A DNA stretch of 64,000 nt from JAPPLB01 sp965204095 (GTDB lineage: Bacteria; Acidobacteriota; Terriglobia; Bryobacterales; UBA6623). The notes below the pieces were generated by a model that saw only the letters and a program-made list of their open reading frames with translations, had not been told where the DNA came from and searched no databases. Shown piece by piece: positions 45,130 to 53,856 of this stretch. Position 1 is the stretch's first letter; each line of letters begins with the position of its first letter. The DNA lies in the NCBI GenBank assembly GCA_965204095.1, contig OZ241991.1, forward strand, positions 3,286,001-3,350,000, written 5' to 3'. The translations under genes and the position numbers were made by a program.

Positions 45130-45208
45130 TGACGCAGACGTGAAAGTAGTCCCGACTAGGTCCGAGGCTGGTGGATCGATGGAGGTCGCGATCGGATCCG
45201 CGATGGAG

Positions 45209-45237
45209 TTGTCGTGCAACTACTTAAGTGCTATACT
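45209..45237 (+). promoter_or_regulatory. Sigma-70-like promoter antisense to the integrase 3' end
   Basis: TTGTCG (45209-45214), a 17-base spacer, and TATACT (45232-45237) make a good promoter match. It would start RNA near 45244, reading towards the integrase stop codon. Confidence 0.5.
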
Positions 45238-45243
45238 CGCCTT

Positions 45244-45321
45244 GAGTGTTTAGGCGAGTTTGGCCATGGACTTGGCCGAGCTGTTAACGGGGGCCGCAGC
45301 CACGGCCCCCGTGTTGTTTTT
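45244..45321 (+). ncRNA. Candidate short RNA of about 78 bases
   Basis: A good promoter just upstream and a strong terminator at its end define a short transcript. It has no ORF of note. Most of it is complementary to the last 70 bases of the integrase gene, so it could be an antisense RNA to the integrase message or a host RNA at the integration point. This is inference from promoter and terminator alone. Confidence 0.3.
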
Positions 45322-46206
45322 CCGAGGAATGCATCCATCGAATACGAGAAGCGACGGGTTGCATTCGTAAATTTCCCGCGTGATCCGAAAGAGCCGATTA
45401 CGGCGGGCCAAGTTCCACTGAGCGTAGTGCCGCTCCGTGGTGTTCACGCTGCTGTGTCCCAGCAGCGTGCTCACGTCCTCTATTGCACGGCCGGCGAGTA
45501 AGCACTCGACGGCGAAGGTGTGTCGAAGGCGATGAGGTATGAAGTCTTTGACACCCGCATCGCGAGCAACTAGATTCAGTCGTGTCCGCCAGTAGTTGGC
45601 GGCGGTTTCAGGCAGCGAGGATCCTGTCCAGAAGAAATGCACTAGGTTGCGCCGCTTGATCCGCTTCAGGGCGTCGATCACCAAGTCGGGGATGTAGAGC
45701 ATGACAAGCTCGTCGCTCTTGGCCCGTCGCAAGGTAAGGTTGTTGCCCTTGACGGCATCATGGCGCAAAGTGACCGCGTCGCGGATCGAGAGGCCGGAGA
45801 ATCGCATCAATAACAGCAACGCCCGTTCTTTCGGTTGCTCCGCCGCCGCAGCGACGAGAGCCTGAAACTCTTCTCTGGAAAAAGGCATGGTGGGCTTAGG
45901 ACGGGAACGAGGGGGTTTTATCCCTGTCATGGGTGATCGAGTAACCCAGCCGACCTGCTGGGCATGTCTGAAGAAGGCTTTAAGTTGCTGGAGTTGACGG
46001 ATTTGCGTCCCGGGTTGACAAAACCAGGAGTCGCGCCAAGTGCGCATTTCTGCTTGGTCGAAGCTGGACAGCTCCGTAAGCCCGCGATTACGGGCGTAGG
46101 CTTGCCAAGCACGGAACAGAGACTTGTAGCTTTTACGGGTCGAAGGGCGAAGATGCCGCGCCTCTATGTCCCGCAAGTAGGCATCGCAGGCTTCAGACAG
46201 TTTCAT
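45250..46206 (-). CDS. Tyrosine recombinase / site-specific integrase
   Basis: 318 residues. The N-terminal SAM-like core-binding domain is MKLSEACDAYLRDIEARHLR with STRKSYKSLFRAWQAYA. The catalytic domain shows box I near RFSGLSIRDAVTLRHD, HRLRHTFAVECLLAG for the H-x-x-R box, LLGHSSVNTTERHYAQW with the histidine and the nucleophile tyrosine. The last 30 residues (NNTGAVAAAPVNSSAKSM) look like an added tail and are read through an antisense terminator. ATG 46206 overlaps the stop of the serine recombinase by ATGA, so the two recombinases form one operon. Confidence 0.92.
   Translation of the reverse strand: MKLSEACDAYLRDIEARHLRPSTRKSYKSLFRAWQAYARNRGLTELSSFDQAEMRTWRDSWFCQPGTQIRQLQQLKAFFRHAQQVGWVTRSPMTGIKPPRSRPKPTMPFSREEFQALVAAAAEQPKERALLLLMRFSGLSIRDAVTLRHDAVKGNNLTLRRAKSDELVMLYIPDLVIDALKRIKRRNLVHFFWTGSSLPETAANYWRTRLNLVARDAGVKDFIPHRLRHTFAVECLLAGRAIEDVSTLLGHSSVNTTERHYAQWNLARRNRLFRITREIYECNPSLLVFDGCIPRKNNTGAVAAAPVNSSAKSMAKLA
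45287..45321 (+). terminator. Strong Rho-independent terminator
   Basis: ACGGGGGCCG-CAGCCA-CGGCCCCCGT is a ten-pair G-C rich stem with a six-base loop followed by GTTGTTTTT. It is inside the 3' end of the integrase coding region on the other strand. Confidence 0.8.
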
Positions 46207-46817
46207 GCGGTCGCCGTCCGATCATGGGGTTTCTTCCAGGGATTGGCTTTGAAGAAGTCGGCCTCGCCGCCGGGGAACCAGCGGTAGAAGGTACCGGGAT
46301 GGACGCCGATCTTGCGGGCGATGTCGGCCTTGGAGAGGCTTCCTTCGCGAAGCAGAGCCTTGACGAGCTTGACGGTCTCGGGGTCGTGGAACTTGGACTT
46401 CTTGCCCCAGGGCCGATTGTTCTTCCTCGCGGCGGCGATGCCGGCGCGGGTGCGCTCGGAGATGAGCCGGCGTTCCATCTGGGCGAAGGCGGCTATGACG
46501 GTGAAGACGGCCTCGCCGGCTACGGAGTTGGTATCGATGCCTTCGGTGAGGGATTCGAGTGCGACTTTCCTGGCGCGGAGCTGCTCGACGATTTCTACCA
46601 GATGGGAGACACTGCGGCCGAGGCGGTCGAAGCGCCAGACGACGAGGGTGTCGCCGGCACGGATGGAATCGAAGAGCCGCTCGAGCTCGGGGCGCTTCCG
46701 GCTTACGCCGGAGGCGTGCTCGGTGAAGATGCGCTCGCAGCGGGACTCGTCGAGGGCGCGGATCTGGAGCGCCGGATCCTGGTCGACGGTGGAGACACGG
46801 GCGTAGCCGATGCGCAT
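46203..46817 (-). CDS. Serine recombinase (resolvase/invertase family)
   Basis: 204 residues, typical small resolvase length. The catalytic serine is in MRIGYARVSTVDQDPALQIR, followed by GDTLVVWRFDRLGRSVSHL and AEQ-like AGEAVFTVIAAFAQMERRLI with SERTRAGIAAAR. The C-terminal HTH reads SLSKADIARKIGVHPGTFYR. It is most like Tn3/Pin-type resolvases. Together with the coupled integrase it marks a mobile element and may resolve dimers or invert DNA. No paired res site was identified. Confidence 0.93.
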   Translation of the reverse strand: MRIGYARVSTVDQDPALQIRALDESRCERIFTEHASGVSRKRPELERLFDSIRAGDTLVVWRFDRLGRSVSHLVEIVEQLRARKVALESLTEGIDTNSVAGEAVFTVIAAFAQMERRLISERTRAGIAAARKNNRPWGKKSKFHDPETVKLVKALLREGSLSKADIARKIGVHPGTFYRWFPGGEADFFKANPWKKPHDRTATA

Positions 46818-47291
46818 GTCGCGGAAACCCTTAAAAACAGTTTACCGCTTGAATGTAGGACCACAATGTTACTTGTTCGTGAAAACCGGCTCTGATTCGG
46901 TGATTTTTCCGCAACAGCCACGACATCGCGGAAAGGGTCCTATCTGCGATTGCTGGCAGAGTAGCGCTAGTCTCCTTAGGGTTTGAGTTGCGGCAGGCCC
47001 GTGTCGAGGGTCTGTATGACGACTTCTTCGGTTGGTATTCCAAGGCGCTGCGCCTCTACCAAGGCCACACGGAACAGCGCCTAGCGGCACTGGTGAACAA
47101 CCAGGACCCAAGGCTTACAATCCAGGCATGGAGGGCAGGAAATGGAAGAACCCCAACGGGACCGGCAGGAAGGCCGGACTGCGAAGCCTGGACCGCCGGG
47201 GCAGTTTCACCTGGGCACTTCATCGGGCCTAAGGTTATTTATGACTTATGTAATACGCTCTTAGACTGAGAAACAACACAAACTCGGAATC
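46818..47291. other. Divergent intergenic region between recombinases and the STAND gene
   Basis: It contains a TTTCCGC/GCGGAAA dyad with a 16-base loop (about 46906-46937) that might be a recombination or operator site. An AT-rich stretch with TTATGACTTATGTAATAC just before the large gene may hold its promoter. One frame from 46988 to 47269 is open but has no ribosome site or family feature. Confidence 0.35.
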
Positions 47292-50200
47292 GTGGCTCTA
47301 ACATCTGCTCATAGAGGGTACGAGTACCAGGATCTGCTGGTCGCTGCGCGGCTGATTGACGTTATGCTCGGGTCAATCGTGAAAATCCGTGTTGACGAGA
47401 AACTGGTACCGGACGACAGATTCGATGACCTGACCACCGTGGATGAAGCGGGCCGTCGGGAGCGCACACAAGTCAAGCATAGGGACAATGCCGATCAACC
47501 TCTGACGCTGGCGACATTCACCAGCGATGCCCGCAGTCTTCGCTTAGACCGTGTCATCAAGGTCGCGCTGGCTGATCGAGGTGGTCCGGGTAATCAAGCC
47601 AGTGAACTTTCTTTCCGGATCGTATTGCGTGACACACCGCCGACCGACAGGCGGCTACTTGCGGTTCTCGGCCCTGCGAACCCTGACCCCGGCCCTTTTC
47701 TGCCAGGAATGGAAAGTGCGCGTATGCGCTTCCGTGCGGACGCCCTATGGGAAGAATCCAGAAGCTTCGCAGCTGAGCCCAAGGATGACCGCCACCCGTT
47801 TGTTTTCCTTCAGGTGGGAGAAGAAGCCATTCAACGTCCAGACCTAGATTGGATTTGTGAACGACTCGTCGTTGAGCTTGCCGCACCAGCGGCGAGCTTC
47901 GATCTGACCAACCCAGGTGCGGCAGAGCAATTGCTGCTCCATCGAGTTCACAACGAAGTTGGCGCGGGTCTATACCCAAATACAGATCGCTCGGACGTCG
48001 ACGTTGCGGAGGCTCTCATTCGTTCCGCCCGTACGGCGCGACAGGGCTCCATGACTGTCACTGCATCGGAGCTACTGCGACGGGCTCGGCTTCGTATCGA
48101 CTTCGGCGCAGTAGCCCGTGCCCATCCGGTTGACAGTGCCATCGAGGTGCAACGCCAAAAGACCGTGGACAAAGTTGTCCGACAGGCGGCTAAAGGGGCC
48201 GACGAGGGAAAGGTTATCTTGCTCGTGGGTCCACCGGGACAAGGAAAGTCTTGGATTTGCCAGCAAATGATTAACAGCCTTTCGGATAAGGAATGGCTCG
48301 TAGCAGAGCACTACTGTTATCTAGGTGACGCTGATGGGGAACTGCTTCCTCGCGTCCAGGCGGAGTCAGTTTTCGGAAGTCTCCTAGGTCGGCTCTCCGA
48401 GAATGACTTAGAGCTGGTTTCCGAGCAGCGCCCAAGGTTTGCAGCCAATGAGCAGGCACTTGAGGACGCTGTTGTTGTAGCACGCCAAAAGAGGCCTGAC
48501 CGCCGTGTCGCCCTCGTGGTCGACGGGATAGACCACGTTACTCGTGTCATCGCTGGAGGGCCGAACGTTGATCCGTCCTTCACACTGGCCGAAGCGCTCG
48601 CGGCCCTTGCCCTACCGGCTGGCAGCACTCTGATTGTTCTGAGTCAGCCCGGCACTCATCTGGTTCCTCTTGAAGCGGCGGGGGCAGTTAAGCTGTCTAT
48701 TCCGCGCCTGACTATTGGCGAGTTACGGGAACTCGCAACTCAGCTAGGTGTACTTGGCAGCTTGTCAGGTGACTCCGCTTTGCCGGGTTGCCCGCCTCTG
48801 CTCTCAGATACGGAGGCGACGGAGGAATTCGTGGCGACCCTATCGGACCGATCCGCGGGTAACGCACTTTACGCCACGTACCTTTGTCGAGAGGCTCTGA
48901 GAAACCCGACGACGGGGGCAGGACCAGCAGCAATCGTGGGCAGTCTGCCCCAGTTTGATGAGTCCCTCCGCAGTTACTATCTGCATATTCAAGCTTCGCT
49001 TGGAGATCAGGGTGCATGGGTGGCGGACGTCATTGCACTACTTGATTTTCCGGTTTCGCGAAGCGAATTGAAGGCAATCCGCCCAGATATGGCACATAGG
49101 GTGGATCAAGCCGTAGATGTATTGCGACCCGTTCTAATAGAACGGGCCACACAGGCTGGCATCCGTATCTATCATGAATCGTTCGCGCGATTTCTTCGAC
49201 TGCAGTTCCAAGACCACGCAGGCGCTAGGATGGCGCTGCTCGACAGGATCATTGAGTGGCTTGAAGGCAGGGGCATGTTCAAGGACTCGCGTGCCTTTCG
49301 TCATCTACTTCCAATCCTTTCCGAGGCCAATTACAACCAGAAGGTTGTAGAAGCGGTTGGCTGTGACTTCGTTGTCAGGTCGATTGCCGCTGGATTTCCT
49401 GCGTCAGCGATCATTGAGAATCTAGCCACAGCCATTGGTAGCGCTGCATCAGTCGGCAACTGGCCCGCGGTTGTCCGGTACGTGGAGATGAGTCGGTCAG
49501 CCGAAACTTACCAGGAGGAGCGATTCGAATCAGCAATAGTGGGATTTGTCGACGTCATCGGGTGTCTGTTGGGTTTGGATCGAGTTTCAGAAAGGCTGTT
49601 GCACGATGGGAGGCCCGTTATGTCCGCTCGGTCGGGGCTTCTAATGTGCGCGGCTCTCGATGCCTTGGGGGCTGTCGCGCCATGGCGCGAATACATGAGG
49701 GCATTCTTAAGAGAATCCAAGGACGACAACACGGTCTATGGCCAAGATTCCGATAGAGAGGTGCGTGTTGCACAGCTGCGCGGGCGACTCCGGCTATCAT
49801 CGTTTTTCAAGCATGACACAAGCTTCGACTCTAGCCACAAGCTGGCGCAGTCAGACACTGATGAAGATGACTATCGCGGCCTCTATGCGCCCGTGAATTG
49901 GGCAAGATTGGCGAAGCTGCTGGATGAGAGTGACCTTCCCGCCTCCGACGTGGTCAGAGCGATTCTCGACACTTATGGATTGCAAACGGTTGTTGATCTG
50001 ATTGGGAAGCTATCTCATCCGGGTGCCGTTTGTCTTGCGCTTGCTGAGGAAATAGCTGCAGGGAAAGCTCCAGATTCGCATGGTGATGCATTTCACTGGG
50101 CCTCGCGAGCGGATGCCTGCGGTGTCCCGCCCGGAAGCACTGCGCGACTGTTCGCTATTGGGGTAGAAGTCGACAAGCTCGACCTGCAGCCGATCCCAAA

Positions 50201-53200
50201 GGCGAGAGAGCGCCTACTAGAACTGACGCGGGAGGTGCGAGAACCTTCTGTGTATTTGGAGACAGGGCGCTACGGCGAGTGGATCGACTTGTGTACCGTC
50301 GCAGCGAGAAATGACCGGATCGGTCTCTCTGCAGCTGAGGCACTGCTCGAAGGTCCTGGCTGGTATACCTGCTGGCTGCGATTCACAATTGCCCTCGTGG
50401 TTGCTGAAGCTGCCTCGGCGGACCAACAGTCGCGGTCCGGTTTGGAGGCTCTTCGTATCCTGACAGAAGTCCAGGATCCATACCTTGGTAAACCTCGAGC
50501 ATGTGATCTCTATACAATTCACAGTTGGATTGAGGAGACCATTCGGCGTGCAGTTTCTTTGCTTGATGATCATGCCTGGGAGGAAGCGCTTGAGATCCTT
50601 GGCCGCGTCAGTGCCGCAGTATCCACGACGGTTCAAGGCGAAATTAGTGGTCCGGTACGCCGCGACAGATTGCTCCACTTGGCGGTAGATACTGTCACGC
50701 CGACACGTCGGACTGCGGCGCAGACTCTAGTTAATTATGAAATTGAGAACGGTGGAGAAGGCAGGTACTACTCGGACTTGGCTGAGTACCGACTTGTCGC
50801 TGCACGACTCGCGTTGACAGCGGATGACTCAACTGAAGCTAGGCGACATTGGAACGACGCCTGTCGACTGCTCATCGCCTATGGCTGGCACAAGGACCTC
50901 ACAATCTACGAGTTGCTCGATCCGCTCCCCTCAATGATTGCCGAAGACCCACTACGCGGTCGTGTGGCGGTCGCCAAACTGCAGCCCTTGTGCGAACGCA
51001 TTCCACAACACACGGATGGAAAAGACACGCGTTACGCAGTCAGCCGATGGTGGCAGCTTCTCGCGGCAGCGGACCCTTGTGCCCTTTGGCAGTTGATTCA
51101 GCCAAGACTGTTGAGCTCCTGCAATGACCCGAACTGGTTGTTGCACGGCGCTCGATACGATTTGTGGTGTGAATGGCATCATCGAACTGATCCAATAGTT
51201 GCCGGAGCTCTCCAGCTAACGCTGGAGGAGACACTGAACGAGAATACCTCAGCTGCCTTAGGTCGACTCGCAGACATCTGCGACGGGACAGGTAATGACC
51301 AGCCCTCGCGTCTCATGATCGCGTTGATGGCGCGCATCGACGAACGCCCTTTCAAGTACAGTTACAGCAATGGAAACGAGTTATTAGTACGCGATCGCGA
51401 GCGCGTAGATGAGCTGAACGCTATCGCGGCACGCGCTGGTGTGTTAAGGATCGCCCCGCTACCCACGACACCGGTTGAATCCGGCGACGATACCACCTCT
51501 AGTAATCTCCACCGGGGGGTACGGTCGGTAGCGCACTTGCCCAATCGGGTTGACATGGTGTTTCAGAGTGGTGCAGTCGGAGTTGCTCAGGCAATCCGGG
51601 CCTGGCGAAGCCGACAGTACGGAGAAACAGACCCAGATTTGTCTGTTCAGCGATTATCGAACATTCTGGGCTATCGAATTATTGAACTCGTGCAGCTAGG
51701 AAGGGAAGGGGATGCGGAGACCGCCCTGAGCTTGATTGCGGACGCAGAGAGACCTGACAGTGGTCCGAAGTTGTTGAAGGAGCTTGCCGAAGGATTCGAA
51801 CGCCACGGGCACAGCAGCCTTGCAGCCCTGGCGTACGCTTTGACTTGGACACAAGCGCGTGACCGCGGTTGGATGACGTTTGGCGGTGAAACCGAGATCG
51901 AATCGCTTCAGCGCGCCACGCGGCTTGACCGGGCCGTCGCACTAAGAACCATAGCTCGGAAAGTTCATCAGGTCGCCTCCCGGGGATTTGGGACGCTCGG
52001 AATCGCACGGGCGCTGGTATACGGCTTCACAAAAGGCGGTCTTGGTACCACTAGTTCAGTTGCATTCGACATCTGGGATGAAGCGTTTGCCGTCATCGCC
52101 GAAAGAGTGCCACGGGTCGCAGCAGCCGACGACCCTGATGATGTCTATGTGGCACCAACTCCCGACTGCGGAGCTGATCTGCCCGGAGATATTGAGACTG
52201 CCTTCGCGGCAGCGACGGTCGCCGGATTGGCTCATCCTGGTAGGGAGCAAAAGAGACGGTCGTTAGTGGCGATTCAGGTGCTAATTAACGAGCGCGCGTC
52301 AGCTGTAGCGGCGGTGCTCGGGCCTGCACTTTCTTCGTTGTCCGATCCGGCGACACTGACGTGGTTGCTTCGAGTGATCGAACTTGAGGGTGAGAAAGCA
52401 TCACCCATACTTATCGAGTCTCGTAGCGCGTTCACTGAACTGACTGGGCGGCCCCATTTGACCGTCCGCGCACTCGCTCGTCGGCTACTTTCCAGCGCTG
52501 AAGTTCCACTGGTCCCTTCTGCCGCGCCAGATTCAGAACTGCTAGAGCACGGCTCCACTGGCCTTCTACTTCCAGCCGGCGTTACAGTCGAAAGTGAGCA
52601 TGCCTTGCCAATCGACGGCATAATCGATGAGGTTGCTGGTGTTCGTCTTTCGCGCGTTGAGCCAATCCTTCCGGGTTTTAGGAAGGCTGTGCGTAAGCGG
52701 GTGGATACACTTTTGAACAGTGAAGCTCACAAGCGCCGTAGGCAGGCACAAATCCATGCCTACCAAGACACGCGGAACGAACTCTTGCCTGATGCGTTTC
52801 TTGTATGGGATGAGGCAGTTGAAGATGCCATACAGCGAGTTGCGGCCGGGGCCCGTGCGGCTTGCTTGATGAACCATGGACCGGTAGCGGACTCCGTCGA
52901 ATTGGAAGAGACGCTCGCACAGGCGTTGCTGAATGAACCGGAGCTTCCTTTGGCCTTGGAACGCACACGTCAATCGCGTCCAGAGATTCCACCTCCGCCG
53001 CCGAGGAGCGACCCGCTATGGGACGCACTACGTGTCCGTGCTGAAGGCGGGAGTGTTGATGAGACAGGTGTCGAAGATGCTAGCCAGAACGGTAGTGAGC
53101 TTCTCGGCACTGTAGCCATTATGGGCTCTGAAGATGTGCTGACCATAGTAGGCGGGCCCTATGACGGTTGGCGACTGGTGGCTGCCGTCGAACAACGCGT

Positions 53201-53723
53201 TATGTCGCGACCTGACTGGGGAACTAAGGAAAACGACATCATCTACCGATACAGAGTCGTCGAGTTGCGACTCAGTGGGGATCGACATGCACTCACTTTG
53301 CCGCCGATTGCGAAAGGAGACCTCCGAGCATGGAGTTCCTCTTCTTGGATGGGACTTTCTGTGAACGAGAAGATTCGAAGCCAACCGGTTATCGGCTCGG
53401 ACTTAGGGGCACGTGCTGCTGGCGAAGGTTATTATGGGCTTGGAGTCCAGGGACAACTGCTCACGCCGACCCCTTGGCTCGTCGCCGCCCTTTCGTTGAA
53501 GCGTAGTACAAACTTCGTTCTGCACGACGAGGCCGGACCGGCTCTTGCATTAATCACGTGGCGAACGGAATATGAGATTAGCGATTACCATCTCGCATGG
53601 CCCCGGTTGAGGGGAGCGGGTATGGTTGTCCGAAGAGAGGCATTCGACAGCTTGGTGCATGCGGCTCAGGGAGGATTGATTTCCCGCGACTTTCTAGCGG
53701 GGTCGTTAAGTTTGAGTGATTGA
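47292..53723 (+). CDS. Giant STAND-type ATPase with N-terminal Cap4/DUF4297-like nuclease (Avs-like defence protein)
   Basis: 2,143 residues from GTG 47292. The first 120 residues carry HRGYEYQDLLVAARL, VDEK at 34-37, D46 in FDDL and Q60-V-K62 in RTQVKH. This PD-(D/E)XK layout is that of Cap4/DUF4297 nucleases. A P-loop (GPPGQGKS, 313-320) and Walker B (VVDGID, 409-414) form a NACHT/STAND ATPase. The long remainder is helical, repeat-like sequence with no name, and the last 210 residues form a more globular domain (MGSEDVLTIVGGPYDGWRLV onward). The arrangement matches antiviral STAND proteins, where phage-protein binding triggers the nuclease. There is no partner gene in the same direction. 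Base use looks less GC-rich than the chromosome part. Confidence 0.82.
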   Translation: MALTSAHRGYEYQDLLVAARLIDVMLGSIVKIRVDEKLVPDDRFDDLTTVDEAGRRERTQVKHRDNADQPLTLATFTSDARSLRLDRVIKVALADRGGPGNQASELSFRIVLRDTPPTDRRLLAVLGPANPDPGPFLPGMESARMRFRADALWEESRSFAAEPKDDRHPFVFLQVGEEAIQRPDLDWICERLVVELAAPAASFDLTNPGAAEQLLLHRVHNEVGAGLYPNTDRSDVDVAEALIRSARTARQGSMTVTASELLRRARLRIDFGAVARAHPVDSAIEVQRQKTVDKVVRQAAKGADEGKVILLVGPPGQGKSWICQQMINSLSDKEWLVAEHYCYLGDADGELLPRVQAESVFGSLLGRLSENDLELVSEQRPRFAANEQALEDAVVVARQKRPDRRVALVVDGIDHVTRVIAGGPNVDPSFTLAEALAALALPAGSTLIVLSQPGTHLVPLEAAGAVKLSIPRLTIGELRELATQLGVLGSLSGDSALPGCPPLLSDTEATEEFVATLSDRSAGNALYATYLCREALRNPTTGAGPAAIVGSLPQFDESLRSYYLHIQASLGDQGAWVADVIALLDFPVSRSELKAIRPDMAHRVDQAVDVLRPVLIERATQAGIRIYHESFARFLRLQFQDHAGARMALLDRIIEWLEGRGMFKDSRAFRHLLPILSEANYNQKVVEAVGCDFVVRSIAAGFPASAIIENLATAIGSAASVGNWPAVVRYVEMSRSAETYQEERFESAIVGFVDVIGCLLGLDRVSERLLHDGRPVMSARSGLLMCAALDALGAVAPWREYMRAFLRESKDDNTVYGQDSDREVRVAQLRGRLRLSSFFKHDTSFDSSHKLAQSDTDEDDYRGLYAPVNWARLAKLLDESDLPASDVVRAILDTYGLQTVVDLIGKLSHPGAVCLALAEEIAAGKAPDSHGDAFHWASRADACGVPPGSTARLFAIGVEVDKLDLQPIPKARERLLELTREVREPSVYLETGRYGEWIDLCTVAARNDRIGLSAAEALLEGPGWYTCWLRFTIALVVAEAASADQQSRSGLEALRILTEVQDPYLGKPRACDLYTIHSWIEETIRRAVSLLDDHAWEEALEILGRVSAAVSTTVQGEISGPVRRDRLLHLAVDTVTPTRRTAAQTLVNYEIENGGEGRYYSDLAEYRLVAARLALTADDSTEARRHWNDACRLLIAYGWHKDLTIYELLDPLPSMIAEDPLRGRVAVAKLQPLCERIPQHTDGKDTRYAVSRWWQLLAAADPCALWQLIQPRLLSSCNDPNWLLHGARYDLWCEWHHRTDPIVAGALQLTLEETLNENTSAALGRLADICDGTGNDQPSRLMIALMARIDERPFKYSYSNGNELLVRDRERVDELNAIAARAGVLRIAPLPTTPVESGDDTTSSNLHRGVRSVAHLPNRVDMVFQSGAVGVAQAIRAWRSRQYGETDPDLSVQRLSNILGYRIIELVQLGREGDAETALSLIADAERPDSGPKLLKELAEGFERHGHSSLAALAYALTWTQARDRGWMTFGGETEIESLQRATRLDRAVALRTIARKVHQVASRGFGTLGIARALVYGFTKGGLGTTSSVAFDIWDEAFAVIAERVPRVAAADDPDDVYVAPTPDCGADLPGDIETAFAAATVAGLAHPGREQKRRSLVAIQVLINERASAVAAVLGPALSSLSDPATLTWLLRVIELEGEKASPILIESRSAFTELTGRPHLTVRALARRLLSSAEVPLVPSAAPDSELLEHGSTGLLLPAGVTVESEHALPIDGIIDEVAGVRLSRVEPILPGFRKAVRKRVDTLLNSEAHKRRRQAQIHAYQDTRNELLPDAFLVWDEAVEDAIQRVAAGARAACLMNHGPVADSVELEETLAQALLNEPELPLALERTRQSRPEIPPPPPRSDPLWDALRVRAEGGSVDETGVEDASQNGSELLGTVAIMGSEDVLTIVGGPYDGWRLVAAVEQRVMSRPDWGTKENDIIYRYRVVELRLSGDRHALTLPPIAKGDLRAWSSSSWMGLSVNEKIRSQPVIGSDLGARAAGEGYYGLGVQGQLLTPTPWLVAALSLKRSTNFVLHDEAGPALALITWRTEYEISDYHLAWPRLRGAGMVVRREAFDSLVHAAQGGLISRDFLAGSLSLSD

Positions 53724-53856
53724 TCCTGGCGGTTGAGAGACATCTTTCCGTGTCGCTGCCTGACTTGCGTTGTCTTCGGGGCAATCTGTTTTCTACGAGT
53801 TGCTGGATATCGCCTGTGCCACCTCCACGGCGCGGTATGGCTCGTGGCAAACTATT

